Positions 1 to 8,659 of a DNA stretch of 64,000 nucleotides are shown here, in pieces. Source of the stretch: Pseudomonas yangonensis (lineage in GTDB: Bacteria > Pseudomonadota > Gammaproteobacteria > Pseudomonadales > Pseudomonadaceae); assembly GCF_009932725.1 (NCBI RefSeq), contig NZ_BLJU01000003.1, positions 434,001-498,000 of the forward strand, given 5' to 3'. The notes beneath the pieces are model-generated. The model was not told the origin of the DNA. It did no database searches and saw only the letters and a list, made by a program, of their open reading frames with translations. The position numbers and the translations under genes were made by a program. Position 1 is the first letter of the stretch. Every line of letters starts with the position of its first letter.

Positions 1-162
1 CCCAGCCCGGCGACGATCTGTGTCGGTGAGGCGGATGGGTGGTCGGAGGCAGTCGGCAACATGAGTGGCATTCGGGCTGAGCGGTGGCGTAGCTCATCAT
101 GGCACCTGCCAGCGGTCAACCGCGATTGACCGGCCGCCGCGGCCTGCGTAGCCTTCTCGCTT

Positions 163-330
163 TCGAGGTTCTTCCCGGCAAACAGTCGGGGAGCTAAGAG
201 GGAACAGGGTCGATGCCCTGGCTGCCCCCGCAACTGTAAACGGTCGCAACTCCTTCGATACACCACTGCCTCAAGCGGGAAGGTGAAGGACGCACAGCGT
301 GCAGACCGTGAGCCAGGAGACCTGCCTCGA
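163..330 (+). promoter_or_regulatory. cobalamin (B12) riboswitch upstream of cobW
   Basis: Adenosylcobalamin-class aptamer. Seen: a closing P1 stem (TCGAGG at 163-168 with CCTCGA at 325-330), the conserved GCTGCCCCCGCAACTG block at about 223-238, and the B12 box AGCCAGGAGACCTGCC at 311-326. It lies about 110 nt upstream of the cobW start. I see no U-tract terminator in between, so translational control is likelier than attenuation (inference). B12 should repress the cobW-cobN-chelatase-cobF operon. Bases 1-162 hold no gene I can support. Confidence 0.93.
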
Positions 331-438
331 CTGACCAGCCACTTGCTCGGACGGGGTGATCCGACGCGGCCAGCATGCCTCTGCGTGCCCGCCTGCGCGT
401 ACCCGTCCGCCGAACTTACCGACGCCACGGGGCCTTCC

Positions 439-1488
439 ATGAAAACCCTCGCCAAACTGCCTGTCACCATCGTCACCGGTTTTCTCGGTGCCGGCAAAAC
501 CACGCTGCTGCGCCATCTGCTGGCCAATGCCGGCGGCCGCCGTATCGCGGTGATCGTCAACGAGTTCGGCGAGCTGGGTATCGATGGCGAGATCCTCAAG
601 CAATGCTCAATCGGCTGCAGTGAGGAGGAAGCCAATGGCCGCGTCTTCGAGCTGGCCAACGGCTGCCTGTGCTGCACCGTGCAGGAGGAGTTCTTCCCGG
701 TGATGCGCGAGCTGGTAGCGCGCCGTGGCGACCTCGACCATATCCTCATCGAAACCAGCGGCCTGGCACTGCCGAAGCCGTTGGTGCAGGCCTTCAACTG
801 GCCGGAAATCCGCAACGCCTGCACCGTCGATTCGGTGATTACCGTGGTCGACAGCCCGGCGGTAGCTGCCGGCACCTTCGCTGCCTTCCCCGACCGGGTG
901 GACGAGCAGCGCAAGCTCGACCCCAATCTCGACCACGAGTCGCCGCTGCATGAACTGTTCGCTGACCAGCTGGCGAGCGCCGACCTGGTGATCCTCAACA
1001 AGGCCGACCTGCTCGATGCCGAGGCGTTGGCCGCGGTGCGCGCCGAGGTGGCCGAGGAACTGCCGCCGGCGGTGAAGGTAATCGAGGCGCACGGCGGCGA
1101 GCTGCCGCTGGACGTGCTGCTGGGTCTGAACAGCGAAACCGAGCTGCATATCGACAGCCGCCGCACCCATCACGACGATGAAGATGACGACCACGATCAC
1201 GAGGAGTTCGACTCGTTCCACGTGGAACTACCCGAAGCCGAGGAGGCGCGCCTGCTAACCGCCCTGAAGGCCGCGGTGGCCAAGCACGGCATCCTGCGGG
1301 TGAAAGGCTTCGCGGCAATCCCTGGCAAACCCATGCGCCTTCTGGTGCAGGGTGTCGGCCAGCGCTTCGACCGCCACTTCGACCGCGCCTGGCAGGCCGA
1401 CGAGCCGCGCCTGAGCCGCCTGGTAGTGATCGGCCAGCAACTCGACCGCGCGGCCATCGAGGCCGAGCTGAAGGCGGCGCTGGCCTGA
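439..1488 (+). CDS. cobW: CobW, COG0523 G3E-family GTPase of cobalamin synthesis
   Basis: A 349-residue P-loop GTPase thought to deliver Co(II) to the cobaltochelatase. Seen: Walker A TGFLGAGKTTLL near residue 15, the GCLCC metal-binding motif near residue 75, the NKAD guanine-specificity motif near residue 190, and a His/Asp/Glu-rich loop (about 237-258) before the C-terminal CobW domain. The ATG at 439 is chosen because homology begins there; upstream in-frame codons fall in the riboswitch leader. It is the first gene of the operon, followed by cobN. Family members also serve zinc, but cobN next door and the riboswitch argue for cobalt. Confidence 0.93.
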   Translation: MKTLAKLPVTIVTGFLGAGKTTLLRHLLANAGGRRIAVIVNEFGELGIDGEILKQCSIGCSEEEANGRVFELANGCLCCTVQEEFFPVMRELVARRGDLDHILIETSGLALPKPLVQAFNWPEIRNACTVDSVITVVDSPAVAAGTFAAFPDRVDEQRKLDPNLDHESPLHELFADQLASADLVILNKADLLDAEALAAVRAEVAEELPPAVKVIEAHGGELPLDVLLGLNSETELHIDSRRTHHDDEDDDHDHEEFDSFHVELPEAEEARLLTALKAAVAKHGILRVKGFAAIPGKPMRLLVQGVGQRFDRHFDRAWQADEPRLSRLVVIGQQLDRAAIEAELKAALA

Positions 1489-1493
1489 GTGAT

Positions 1494-1555
1494 TGTGGGA
1501 GGGGCTTTAGCCGCGACCCGGTTCGCTGCCAGTCGCGGCTAAAGCCCCTCCCACA
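1494..1555. repeat. REP-type perfect inverted repeat between cobW and cobN
   Basis: Two 23-base arms (1494-1516 and 1533-1555) are exact reverse complements around a 16-base loop. The arm core GGGGCTTTAGCCGCGA is a variant of the GGAGCGGCTTTAGCCGCGA hairpin found many times in this window. It fills nearly the whole cobW-cobN gap and may stabilise mRNA or attenuate transcription. Confidence 0.9.
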
Positions 1556-1563
1556 GAACGACT

Positions 1564-4500
1564 ATGCACCTCCTGCGCACCCAGCCCGGCGCCCAACTGC
1601 CGGCCGACAGCATCGCCGACCTCGGCCAGACCCCGGCCGAGCTGGTGATCCTGTGTACGGGTGATTCGCACCTCTCACTGTTGGCCGAAGCGGCACGGCA
1701 ACTGCCGGACGACTACCCCAGCTTGCGCCTGGCCAGCCCGGCGCAGCTGAACAACAACGCCTCGGTGGACTACTACGTCGAGCAGGTGCTGCAGCATGCC
1801 AAGGTCATCCTGATCTCGGTGCATGGCGGCGTCAGCTACTGGCGCTATGGGGTCGAGCGCCTGGTTGAGCTGGGTGCGCGCGGCGCCACGGTGATCATGG
1901 TCCCGGGTGACGACAAGCCCGACCCGGAGCTGAGCGCCCTCGGCAACGTCGCTGAGGAAGACAGCCAGCGCCTCTGGCAATACCTGCGCCAGGGCGGGCT
2001 GGACAATGCCCGCCAGCTATTCCGCTGCATCGGCAGCCGCTGGCTGGGGCGTGACGATGCCTGGCAGGAGCCGCAAGCGCTGCCGCGCGTCGGCCTCTAT
2101 CACCCGCACAGTCCAGCCACGCTGGCCGACTGGCGTGCGCAGTGGCAGCCGGACGCGCCTGTGGTGGCGCTGCTGTTCTACCGCAACCATGTGCAATCGG
2201 CGAATACCGCCTTCGTCGATACCTTCTGCCAGCACCTGTTCGGCCAGGGCCTTAACCCGCTACCGATTGCGGTGGCCAGCCTCAAGGAGGCGGCCTGCCT
2301 GGATCAGGTACAGACCTGGCTGGACGAGACGAGCGCTGCGCTGATCATCAATACCACCGGCTTTGCCCTGTCCAACCCCGAGGCGCCGCAGGAGCGGGTG
2401 TTTCGCCGGGATATTCCGGTGCTGCAGGCCATCTGCTCGCTGGACAACCAGGCGCAGTGGCAGGCCAGCGCCCAGGGCCTGGGCTCGCGCGACCTGGCCA
2501 TGCATGTGGTGCTGCCGGAGCTGGATGGCCGGCTGATCGGCACGGCCATCAGCTTCAAGGGCCTGGCCTGGCGCAGCGAGCGCAGCCAGAGCGATGTGGT
2601 GTGCTATCAGGCCCATGAGTCGGGCATGGCTTATGTCGCAGAACTGGCGCGTAACTGGTGCCAGTTGGCGCTCAAAAGCAACGATCAGAAGCGAATCGGC
2701 CTGATCCTGGCCAACTACCCGACCCGCGATGGCCGCATCGGCAACGGCGTCGGCCTGGATACGCCGGCCGCCGCGTTGAATATCCTCCGCGCGCTGCAGG
2801 CGCAAGGCTATCCAGTGGATAACCTGCCCGATAGCGGCACCGCACTTGTCCACAGCCTGCTCGGTGGCGTTACCAACGATCTGGATGGTCTGGATACGCG
2901 GCCCTGTGCGCAGAGCCTGGCGCTGGACGACTACCTGACGTTTTTCCACAGCCTGCCGTCCGCCAATCAGCAAGCCGTGCGCGAGCGTTGGGGAGAGCCG
3001 CAGGATGACCATATGTTCCGCAGCGGGCGGATGATGGTTGCCGGCTTACGCTTCGGTCTGACCTTCGTCGGCATCCAGCCGGCGCGCGGCTATCAGCTCG
3101 ACGCCGCGGCGGTGTATCACGACCCCGATCTGGTGCCGCCGCACGGCTATATCGCCTTCTACGCCTGGCTGCGCACGGCCTTCGCCGCCGATGCGCTGAT
3201 CCACGTCGGCAAGCACGGCAACCTGGAGTGGCTGCCGGGCAAGAGCGTCGGCTTGTCCGAGGGCTGCTGGCCGCAGGCGCTGATCGGCCCGCTGCCAAAT
3301 ATCTATCCCTTTATCGTCAACGATCCGGGCGAGGGCGCGCAGGCCAAGCGCCGCACCCAGGCGGTGATCATCGACCACCTCATGCCGCCTTTGACCCGTG
3401 CCGAAAGCTACGGCCCGCTGCGCGATCTGGAGCGCCTGGCCGACGAGTACTATGACGCCAGCCAGCTCGACCTGCGCCGCGCCGTGGAGCTGCGTGGCGA
3501 GATCCTGGCCAAGGTGCGCGAGGCCAGCCTCGACCGCGAGCTGGGCCTGCAGCTCAACGACGATGCCGACAGTTGGCTGCCGCAGCTCGACGCCTACCTG
3601 TGCGACCTCAAGGAATCGCAGATCCGCGACGGCCTGCATGTGTTCGGCGAATCGCCGGCTGGGCAACTGCGCCGCGACACCCTGCTGGCCTTGCTGCGCA
3701 TCCCACGTGGCGATGGCCAGGGCGCCAATGCCAGCCTGCTGCGCGCGCTGGCGCGCGGCCTGGAGCTGGGCCTCGATCCGCTGGATTGCGATATGGGCCA
3801 GCCCTGGGAGGGGCTGCGTCCCCAGGCATTGCAGGCTGTGGATAACAGTCTGTGGCGTACCGTTGGCGACACTCGCGAGCGCCTGGAGCTGCTGGCGCTG
3901 CGGCTGATCGAACAGCGCCTGGCAGGGGAGCGCAGCGAAGCCTTTGGCGCCGAGGTGGCGCTGATTCTCGATGGCCTGGCCGAGCATATCGCGCCGTTGC
4001 TGGATGCCTGCGGCGACGCCGAGATGGGCGGCCTGCTGGCGGCACTGGAAGGGCGTTTCGTGCCCGCCGGGCCGAGCGGCGCGCCCAGTCGCGGGCGCCT
4101 CGACGTGCTGCCTACCGGGCGCAACTTCTTCACTGTCGACGTGCGCCACCTGCCCACTCCTACTGCCTGGCGCCTCGGCGTGCAGGCCGCGGATCGCCTG
4201 CTGGAGCGCCATCTGCAGGATGAGGGCGACCATCTGCGCCAGCTCGGCCTGTCGGTATGGGGCACGGCAACCATGCGCACCGGTGGCGACGATATCGCCC
4301 AGGCGCTGGCGCTGATGGGCGTGCGCCCGGTTTGGCAGCCCGGCAGCCAGCGCGTCGAGCGCTTCGAGGTGTTGCCGTTGGAGCAGTTGGGCCGTCCGCG
4401 AGTGGACGTGACCCTGCGTGTGTCGGGCTTCTTCCGCGATGCCTTCAGCAACCTGATTCGCCTGTTCGACGAGGCCGTGCAGGCGGTGATCGAGCTGGAC

Positions 4501-5307
4501 GAACCGGAAGACATGAACCCGCTGTCGGCGCGGGTCTGGCGCGAGTCGCTGGCGCTCAAGGATGGTGGCCTGGATGAAGCCGAAGCGCGGCGTCAGGCCG
4601 GCTGGCGGGTGTTCGGTGCCAAGCCGGGGGCCTATGGCGCCGGGGTGCAGAACGCCATCGAGGAGCGCCTGTGGCAGAGCCGCGCGGATCTGGCCGAGGT
4701 GTATCTGAACTGGGGCGGCTACGCCTACGGCAGCGGCGCCGAGGGCGCACCCGCGCGGCAGCGCTTCGTCGAGCGTCTGGAACAGATGCAGGCGGTGCTG
4801 CACAACCAGGACAACCGTGAGCACGACATCCTCGATTCCAACGACTACTACCAGTTCCAGGGTGGCATGCTGGCGGCGGTGGAAACCCTGCGCGGGCTCA
4901 AGGTCACGAGCTACTTCGGCGACAACAGCCAGCCGGATACGCCACGCATTCGCACCCTCAAGGAAGAACTCAACCGTGTCGTGCGCGCCCGCGCCGCCAA
5001 CCCCAAGTGGATCGCGGGCATGAAGCGCCACGGCTACAAGGGCGCCTTCGAGCTGGCCGCGACCATCGACTACCTGTTCGCCTTCGACGCCACCAGCGAG
5101 CTGGTCGATGACCACCAGTACGCGCTGCTCACCGATGCCTACCTGCTCGACAAGGACACCCGTGACTTTATCCAGCAGCACAACCCCGGCGCGCTCAACG
5201 ATATCCTCGAACGCCTGCTGGAAGCCCAGCAGCGTGGCCTGTGGGAGAATCCCGGCGAGTATCGCGAAGCGCTGGAAAACCTGCTGCTCGATAGCGAGGA
5301 AAGCTGA
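1564..5307 (+). CDS. cobN: cobaltochelatase large subunit CobN
   Basis: A 1247-residue CobN/magnesium-chelatase H-type subunit, full length for the family. It inserts Co(II) into hydrogenobyrinic acid a,c-diamide with ATP, in complex with AAA and VWA subunits. Seen: the conserved stretch around residues 545-600 with DALIHVGKHGNLEWLPGK and the following IVNDPGEGAQAKRR, and the C-terminal block with HDILDSNDYYQFQGG. It starts 8 bases after the upstream REP hairpin. The partner subunits are the ChlI/ChlD-type genes directly downstream. CobN is the aerobic-pathway type. Confidence 0.97.
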   Translation: MHLLRTQPGAQLPADSIADLGQTPAELVILCTGDSHLSLLAEAARQLPDDYPSLRLASPAQLNNNASVDYYVEQVLQHAKVILISVHGGVSYWRYGVERLVELGARGATVIMVPGDDKPDPELSALGNVAEEDSQRLWQYLRQGGLDNARQLFRCIGSRWLGRDDAWQEPQALPRVGLYHPHSPATLADWRAQWQPDAPVVALLFYRNHVQSANTAFVDTFCQHLFGQGLNPLPIAVASLKEAACLDQVQTWLDETSAALIINTTGFALSNPEAPQERVFRRDIPVLQAICSLDNQAQWQASAQGLGSRDLAMHVVLPELDGRLIGTAISFKGLAWRSERSQSDVVCYQAHESGMAYVAELARNWCQLALKSNDQKRIGLILANYPTRDGRIGNGVGLDTPAAALNILRALQAQGYPVDNLPDSGTALVHSLLGGVTNDLDGLDTRPCAQSLALDDYLTFFHSLPSANQQAVRERWGEPQDDHMFRSGRMMVAGLRFGLTFVGIQPARGYQLDAAAVYHDPDLVPPHGYIAFYAWLRTAFAADALIHVGKHGNLEWLPGKSVGLSEGCWPQALIGPLPNIYPFIVNDPGEGAQAKRRTQAVIIDHLMPPLTRAESYGPLRDLERLADEYYDASQLDLRRAVELRGEILAKVREASLDRELGLQLNDDADSWLPQLDAYLCDLKESQIRDGLHVFGESPAGQLRRDTLLALLRIPRGDGQGANASLLRALARGLELGLDPLDCDMGQPWEGLRPQALQAVDNSLWRTVGDTRERLELLALRLIEQRLAGERSEAFGAEVALILDGLAEHIAPLLDACGDAEMGGLLAALEGRFVPAGPSGAPSRGRLDVLPTGRNFFTVDVRHLPTPTAWRLGVQAADRLLERHLQDEGDHLRQLGLSVWGTATMRTGGDDIAQALALMGVRPVWQPGSQRVERFEVLPLEQLGRPRVDVTLRVSGFFRDAFSNLIRLFDEAVQAVIELDEPEDMNPLSARVWRESLALKDGGLDEAEARRQAGWRVFGAKPGAYGAGVQNAIEERLWQSRADLAEVYLNWGGYAYGSGAEGAPARQRFVERLEQMQAVLHNQDNREHDILDSNDYYQFQGGMLAAVETLRGLKVTSYFGDNSQPDTPRIRTLKEELNRVVRARAANPKWIAGMKRHGYKGAFELAATIDYLFAFDATSELVDDHQYALLTDAYLLDKDTRDFIQQHNPGALNDILERLLEAQQRGLWENPGEYREALENLLLDSEES

Positions 5308-5355
5308 TGCGCGCGCTTTTCTCTCCTCTCCCGTTGATGGTAGAGGGAATATTTC

Positions 5356-5415
5356 GTAGCCCGGATGCAATCCGGGGCGATCTGAGTCATCACTCCCGGA
5401 TTTCATCCGGGCTAC
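5356..5415. repeat. REP-like inverted repeat, GTAGCCCGGAT family
   Basis: Arms GTAGCCCGGATGCAATCCGG (5356 onward) and the inverted copy ending CCGGGCTAC at 5415 form a large hairpin in the 140-base gap between cobN and the chelatase ATPase gene. A single arm of the same family occurs at 20141-20161 and part of one near 34915-34935. Confidence 0.85.
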
Positions 5416-5447
5416 AGTCGCAACGCATTTATCCACAGGCCTGAGCC

Positions 5448-6449
5448 ATGACCGAACATCACTTCCCCCTCGCCGCCGTGGTCGGCGCCGATTCGCTGAA
5501 ACTGGCGTTGTGCCTGGCGGCCATCGATCCGGCCATCGGCGGCGTGTTGATCGAGGGGCCGCGCGGCATGGCCAAGTCGACCCTGGCCCGTGGCTTGGCC
5601 GACCTGCTGGAGGGGGGGCGCTTCGTCACCCTGCCGCTGGGCGCCAGTGAGGAGCGTATCGTCGGCACCCTGGATCTGGACGCGGCGCTGGGCGAGGGCC
5701 GGGCGCAGTTTTCCCCCGGGCTGCTGGCCCGTGCCGACGGCGGCGTGCTCTATGTCGATGAGGTCAATCTGCTGCCGGATCATCTGGTCGACCTGCTGCT
5801 CGATGCCGCCGCCAGCGGGGTCAACCATGTCGAGCGTGACGGCATCTCCCATCGGCATGCCGCGCGCTTCGTATTGATCGGCACCATGAACGTCGAGGAG
5901 GGCGAGCTACGCCCGCAGCTGCTCGACCGTTTCGGCCTCAACCTGGCCCTCGATGGGCAGCCGCAGCCTGCCGAGCGTGCCGAGATCGTGCGTCGCCGGC
6001 TGGCCTTCGATGCCGATCCTGCTGCTTTCCTGCAACGTTGGCAGGGCGAGCATGATGCCCTCGCTGCCCGTTGCCAGAACGCCCGCCAGCGCCTGGTCGA
6101 TATCCCGCTGGATGACGCCGCCCTGGGTGAGATCAGCCAGCGCTGCTTCGCTGCCGGCGTCGATGGTCTGCGCGCCGATCTGGTCTGGCTGCGCGCCGCC
6201 CGCGCACATGCCGCCTGGCGCGGCGCGGCGGCTATCGAGCCTGTGGATATCGACGCAGTGGAGGACTTCGTTCTGCGCCATCGCCGTCGCCAGCAACGAC
6301 CGCCAGCTGCCACGCCGCCCGAGCAGAGCCAGGCGCCGCAGCAGGCGCAGGAACAGAGCCAGGGCGAAGGCCAGTGGGGTGAGCTGCCGGCCCAACCACA
6401 GGCCACAGGTGAGCGGCGGGTGCCGCCGCGCTGGCCAAAAAAGCCCTGA
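5448..6449 (+). CDS. ChlI/BchI-type AAA ATPase, small subunit of the cobalt chelatase
   Basis: A 333-residue AAA+ ATPase that powers CobN. Seen: the chelatase-type Walker A GPRGMAKST near residue 38, Walker B VLYVDEVNLL near residue 100, sensor 1 GTMN near residue 146, and a Pro/Gln-rich C-terminal linker (about 285-320). The zero-frame reading ends at TGA 6447-6449, just after an A AAA AAG heptamer at 6437-6443; a -1 slip there would fuse this protein to the VWA domain encoded next (see separate entries). The zero-frame product alone would be the ChlI-like small subunit. Naming it CobS would be misleading, since it is of the ChlI lineage. Confidence 0.92.
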   Translation: MTEHHFPLAAVVGADSLKLALCLAAIDPAIGGVLIEGPRGMAKSTLARGLADLLEGGRFVTLPLGASEERIVGTLDLDAALGEGRAQFSPGLLARADGGVLYVDEVNLLPDHLVDLLLDAAASGVNHVERDGISHRHAARFVLIGTMNVEEGELRPQLLDRFGLNLALDGQPQPAERAEIVRRRLAFDADPAAFLQRWQGEHDALAARCQNARQRLVDIPLDDAALGEISQRCFAAGVDGLRADLVWLRAARAHAAWRGAAAIEPVDIDAVEDFVLRHRRRQQRPPAATPPEQSQAPQQAQEQSQGEGQWGELPAQPQATGERRVPPRWPKKP

Positions 6450-7141
6450 GCATCCGCCCGCGCACAGCCACAGGCGCGGATGCCCGTAACCGGCCCGGAC
6501 GACTCGGCGGCGGCCTGCATGGCGCCGCACGAGCTGGCGTGGCCGACCGTATCGACTGGGCGGCGACTCTGCGCCAGGGCCGGCCGCAACGCCGCGAACA
6601 GCTGGTGCTGCGCCCGCGCAGCCAGCAGGCCGACGAGCTGTGGCTGGTGCTGGTGGATACCTCCGCTTCCACCCGTCGCCACGGCGCGCTGAGCCTGGCT
6701 AAAGGCGTGCTCGCTGAAATGTTCGACAGCGCCTATCGCCAGCGCGCGCGCCTGGCCGTTTTGCAGGCCGGCGGCCGTGAAGCGCAATGGCTGTGGCAGG
6801 GGCGCAAGGCCAGTGCCGAGCTGCATCGCTGGCTGCACGAATTGGGCGCCGGTGGCGGTACGCCGCTGCTCGACGCGCTGCGCCAGGCCGGCGACTGGCT
6901 GTTGCGTCGGCAGCGCGTGAAACCGTACGAACGCCAGCGCCTGCTGATTCTCACCGACGGTCGCCTGCGCGACCTGCCAGCGCTGGCGCCGCTGCCATGC
7001 CCAACCCTGCTGCTCGACACCGAGCGCGCGCCCATCCGCCTGGGCCGCGCCCGCCAGTTGGCGCAGGCGCTGCAGGCTGACTACCACCATATCGACGACC
7101 TGGCGCCGAGCGCACCGGGCCGCACCTGGAGAACCCCATGA
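5448..7141 (+). CDS. predicted ChlD-type frameshift fusion (AAA + VWA), medium chelatase subunit
   Basis: Reading zero frame from 5448 to 6443 and then -1 from 6443 to the TGA at 7139-7141 gives a 564-residue protein with AAA domain, basic/proline linker and VWA domain, the layout of ChlD/BchD. The slippage site A AAA AAG is in the correct phase (CCA AAA AAG), and an 8-bp hairpin starts 6 bases downstream. Frame -1 is open from 6413, so the frames overlap through the site. Programmed frameshifting in chlD-type cobalt chelatase genes has been reported (Antonov, around 2020, from memory). The fusion here is prediction, not observation. Confidence 0.72.
6437..6443 (+). promoter_or_regulatory. 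slippery heptamer A AAA AAG for -1 frameshifting
   Basis: Zero-frame codons are CCA AAA AAG CCC TGA, so the heptamer sits in the canonical X XXY YYZ phase, identical to the E. coli dnaX site. The zero-frame stop follows one codon later. After slippage the message reads AAA AAA GCC CTG AGC and stays open to 7141. Confidence 0.75.
6450..6483 (+). promoter_or_regulatory. hairpin downstream of the slippery site (putative frameshift stimulator)
   Basis: GCATCCGC at 6450-6457 pairs perfectly with GCGGATGC at 6476-6483, enclosing an 18-base GC-rich loop. The 6-base spacing from the heptamer is what -1 stimulators usually show. The stem could also act as a local translation brake. Confidence 0.65.
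6539..7141 (+). CDS. VWA domain protein, C-terminal half of a ChlD-type chelatase subunit
   Basis: If translated on its own from GTG 6539 this gives 200 residues; there is no ATG in this frame upstream (open from 6413). Seen: the MIDAS motif DTSAS near residue 40, the Thr of GGGTPL near 105 and the LTDGR segment near 140, all features of an intact metal-ion-dependent adhesion site as in BchD/ChlD, which bridges the AAA ring to the H/CobN subunit. No clear Shine-Dalgarno precedes the GTG, which favours expression as a frameshift fusion. Its TGA overlaps the cobF ATG (ATGA), suggesting translational coupling. Confidence 0.85.
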   Translation: MADRIDWAATLRQGRPQRREQLVLRPRSQQADELWLVLVDTSASTRRHGALSLAKGVLAEMFDSAYRQRARLAVLQAGGREAQWLWQGRKASAELHRWLHELGAGGGTPLLDALRQAGDWLLRRQRVKPYERQRLLILTDGRLRDLPALAPLPCPTLLLDTERAPIRLGRARQLAQALQADYHHIDDLAPSAPGRTWRTP

Positions 7142-7905
7142 AAACCCTGCTGCTGGTCGGCATCGGCGCCGGCGACCCGGACTACATCACCTACCAGGCG
7201 ATCAAGGCGCTGCGCCGCAGCGACGTGATCTTCCTGATGGACAAGGGGGCGGCCAAGCACAAGCTCAACGCCCTGCGCCGGGAAATCTGTGCGCGCTTTC
7301 TGGAAGGCCACACGCCGCGCTTCGCCGAAGGCCTGCAACCGGAGCGTGAACGTGATGCCGCCGACTATCGCGCCAGCGTCGACGAACTCAACCGCGACAA
7401 GCAGGCGGTGTTCGAGCAGCTGATCGATGAGCAGATGACCGATGGCGAGACGGCGGCATTCATGGTCTGGGGCGACCCCTCGCTGTACGACAGCAGCATC
7501 CGCATCATCGAAGCCATCGCCGCGCGCCGTAGCGATTTCGTCTATGACGTGATCCCCGGCATCACCAGCCTGCAGGCGCTGACCGCGCGTCACCGCATTC
7601 CGCTCAACAGCATTGGCCGCGCCGTGGAAATCACCACCGGCCGCCTGCTCGCCGAAGGCTGGCCGCAAGGCGTGGACAGCGTGGCGGTGATGCTCGACGC
7701 CAAGGACACCTACCGCCGCTTCGTCGGCCAGGGACTGCATATCTACTGGGGCGCGTACGTCGGCACGGCCGATGAAATCCTGATTGCCGGCCCGTTGGAT
7801 GAGGTGGCCGAACGCATCGCCGCGACCCGTGCCGAGGCACGGGAGCGCAATGGCTGGATCATGGATAGTTATCTGTTGCGCAAGGAAGGGATGGAGCAGG
7901 GCTGA
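7138..7905 (+). CDS. cobF: precorrin-6A synthase (deacetylating) CobF
   Basis: A 255-residue SAM-dependent tetrapyrrole methylase that methylates C-1 and releases acetate in the aerobic pathway. Seen: N-terminal VGIGAGDPDYITYQAIKAL, typical of the SP(2)CMT methylases, the GDPSLYDS loop near residue 119, and PGITSLQ near residue 141. It overlaps the preceding chelatase gene by 4 bases (ATGA) and is the last gene of the riboswitch operon. P. aeruginosa, as I recall, has cbiD between cobL and cobK for the C-1 step; here that slot is empty and cobF is present instead. Confidence 0.95.
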   Translation: MKTLLLVGIGAGDPDYITYQAIKALRRSDVIFLMDKGAAKHKLNALRREICARFLEGHTPRFAEGLQPERERDAADYRASVDELNRDKQAVFEQLIDEQMTDGETAAFMVWGDPSLYDSSIRIIEAIAARRSDFVYDVIPGITSLQALTARHRIPLNSIGRAVEITTGRLLAEGWPQGVDSVAVMLDAKDTYRRFVGQGLHIYWGAYVGTADEILIAGPLDEVAERIAATRAEARERNGWIMDSYLLRKEGMEQG

Positions 7906-7932
7906 GAATAGAAGTGGTGAACGAGAAGCAGA

Positions 7933-8019
7933 CGTAGGGCGGACATCGTTTTTTATGTCCGCCAGTCTGTGGACTGCGCCCCCAACTGGTGGATGAGAAA
8001 CGCGTCAACCACCCTACGC
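7933..8019. repeat. intergenic repeat, GTAGGGCGGAC / GTCCACCCTAC family
   Basis: An outer CGTAGGGCGGACAT and inner ATGTCCGCC form one hairpin, and the segment ends with an inverted CCACCCTACG. Related copies lie at 25373-25405, 26149-26174 and 34728-34800. It fills most of the gap after cobF. Confidence 0.7.
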
Positions 8020-8061
8020 GGCTGCTGGACAGTAGCAAGTTCTCCGCATAGCAGCGCAGCG

Positions 8062-8523
8062 TTATCCACAGGCCTGCAGCGTCTTTTCCATCACCACGGT
8101 GCGTTCCGCCCCGTGGTATTCATCGCGCACTTTGCGATAGCCCAAGCCGGCGTAGAAGTCTTCGGCGGTGAGTGAGGACGGCACCCTCAGCTTAGCCATG
8201 CCGGCGTTGATTGCCTGGGCGTGGAGGGTTTCCATCAGCCGGCGGCCTACTCCGTTGCCCTGGTGTGCGGGATCGACGAAGACCGATCTGACCACATCGC
8301 CGTCGAGGCTGGCGGTGGCAATCAATGCGCTGTGCAACGAGGCGACGAAGACCATGCGCTTGCCGAGCAGCGCAGCAACAGCTTCAGGCGTGAAGCTTTG
8401 CTCGACCCGATCGATCACCTCGGGTGGGTAGTCCAAGGCATTCGACTCGCGTAGTGCGGTGATCACAATTCGGCTGATTGCTGCCGCATCTTCCTTTGTC
8501 GCCAACCTGATCATGCAGTCCAT
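8062..8523 (-). CDS. GNAT family N-acetyltransferase
   Basis: A 153-residue acetyl-CoA-dependent acetyltransferase of unknown substrate. Seen: N-terminal MIRLATKEDAAAISRI, the acetyl-CoA motif A region VDPAHQGNGVGRRLM (Q/RxxGxG/A), and the C-terminal FYAGLGYRKV. The ATG at 8523 is chosen because GGGAG lies 6-10 bases upstream; an in-frame ATG at 8556 lacks such a site. The gene stands alone, convergent with cobF, and its stop falls close to the intergenic repeat. Confidence 0.88.
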   Translation of the reverse strand: MDCMIRLATKEDAAAISRIVITALRESNALDYPPEVIDRVEQSFTPEAVAALLGKRMVFVASLHSALIATASLDGDVVRSVFVDPAHQGNGVGRRLMETLHAQAINAGMAKLRVPSSLTAEDFYAGLGYRKVRDEYHGAERTVVMEKTLQACG

Positions 8524-8659
8524 GCGTTCTCCCTCCGTTGCCGCTCGATGACTCAATCAGCGTTATTGTCGATTGCTTCCTTATAAACCTGCACGCCCCC
8601 CGTGCCTTGTGGTTGGCCAGCGTTGCCGGACGGTTGTTCACCGTACGCGGGCGGGTGGC

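Noticed and set aside
283..438. N-terminal extension of CobW into the riboswitch
   Set aside because: The sequence 163-330 is a clear aptamer and CobW homology begins at 439.
3046..5436. 796-codon open frame antisense to cobN
   Set aside because: It mirrors cobN codons in high-GC DNA, shows no domain, and has a His/Gln-rich composition typical of antisense shadows.
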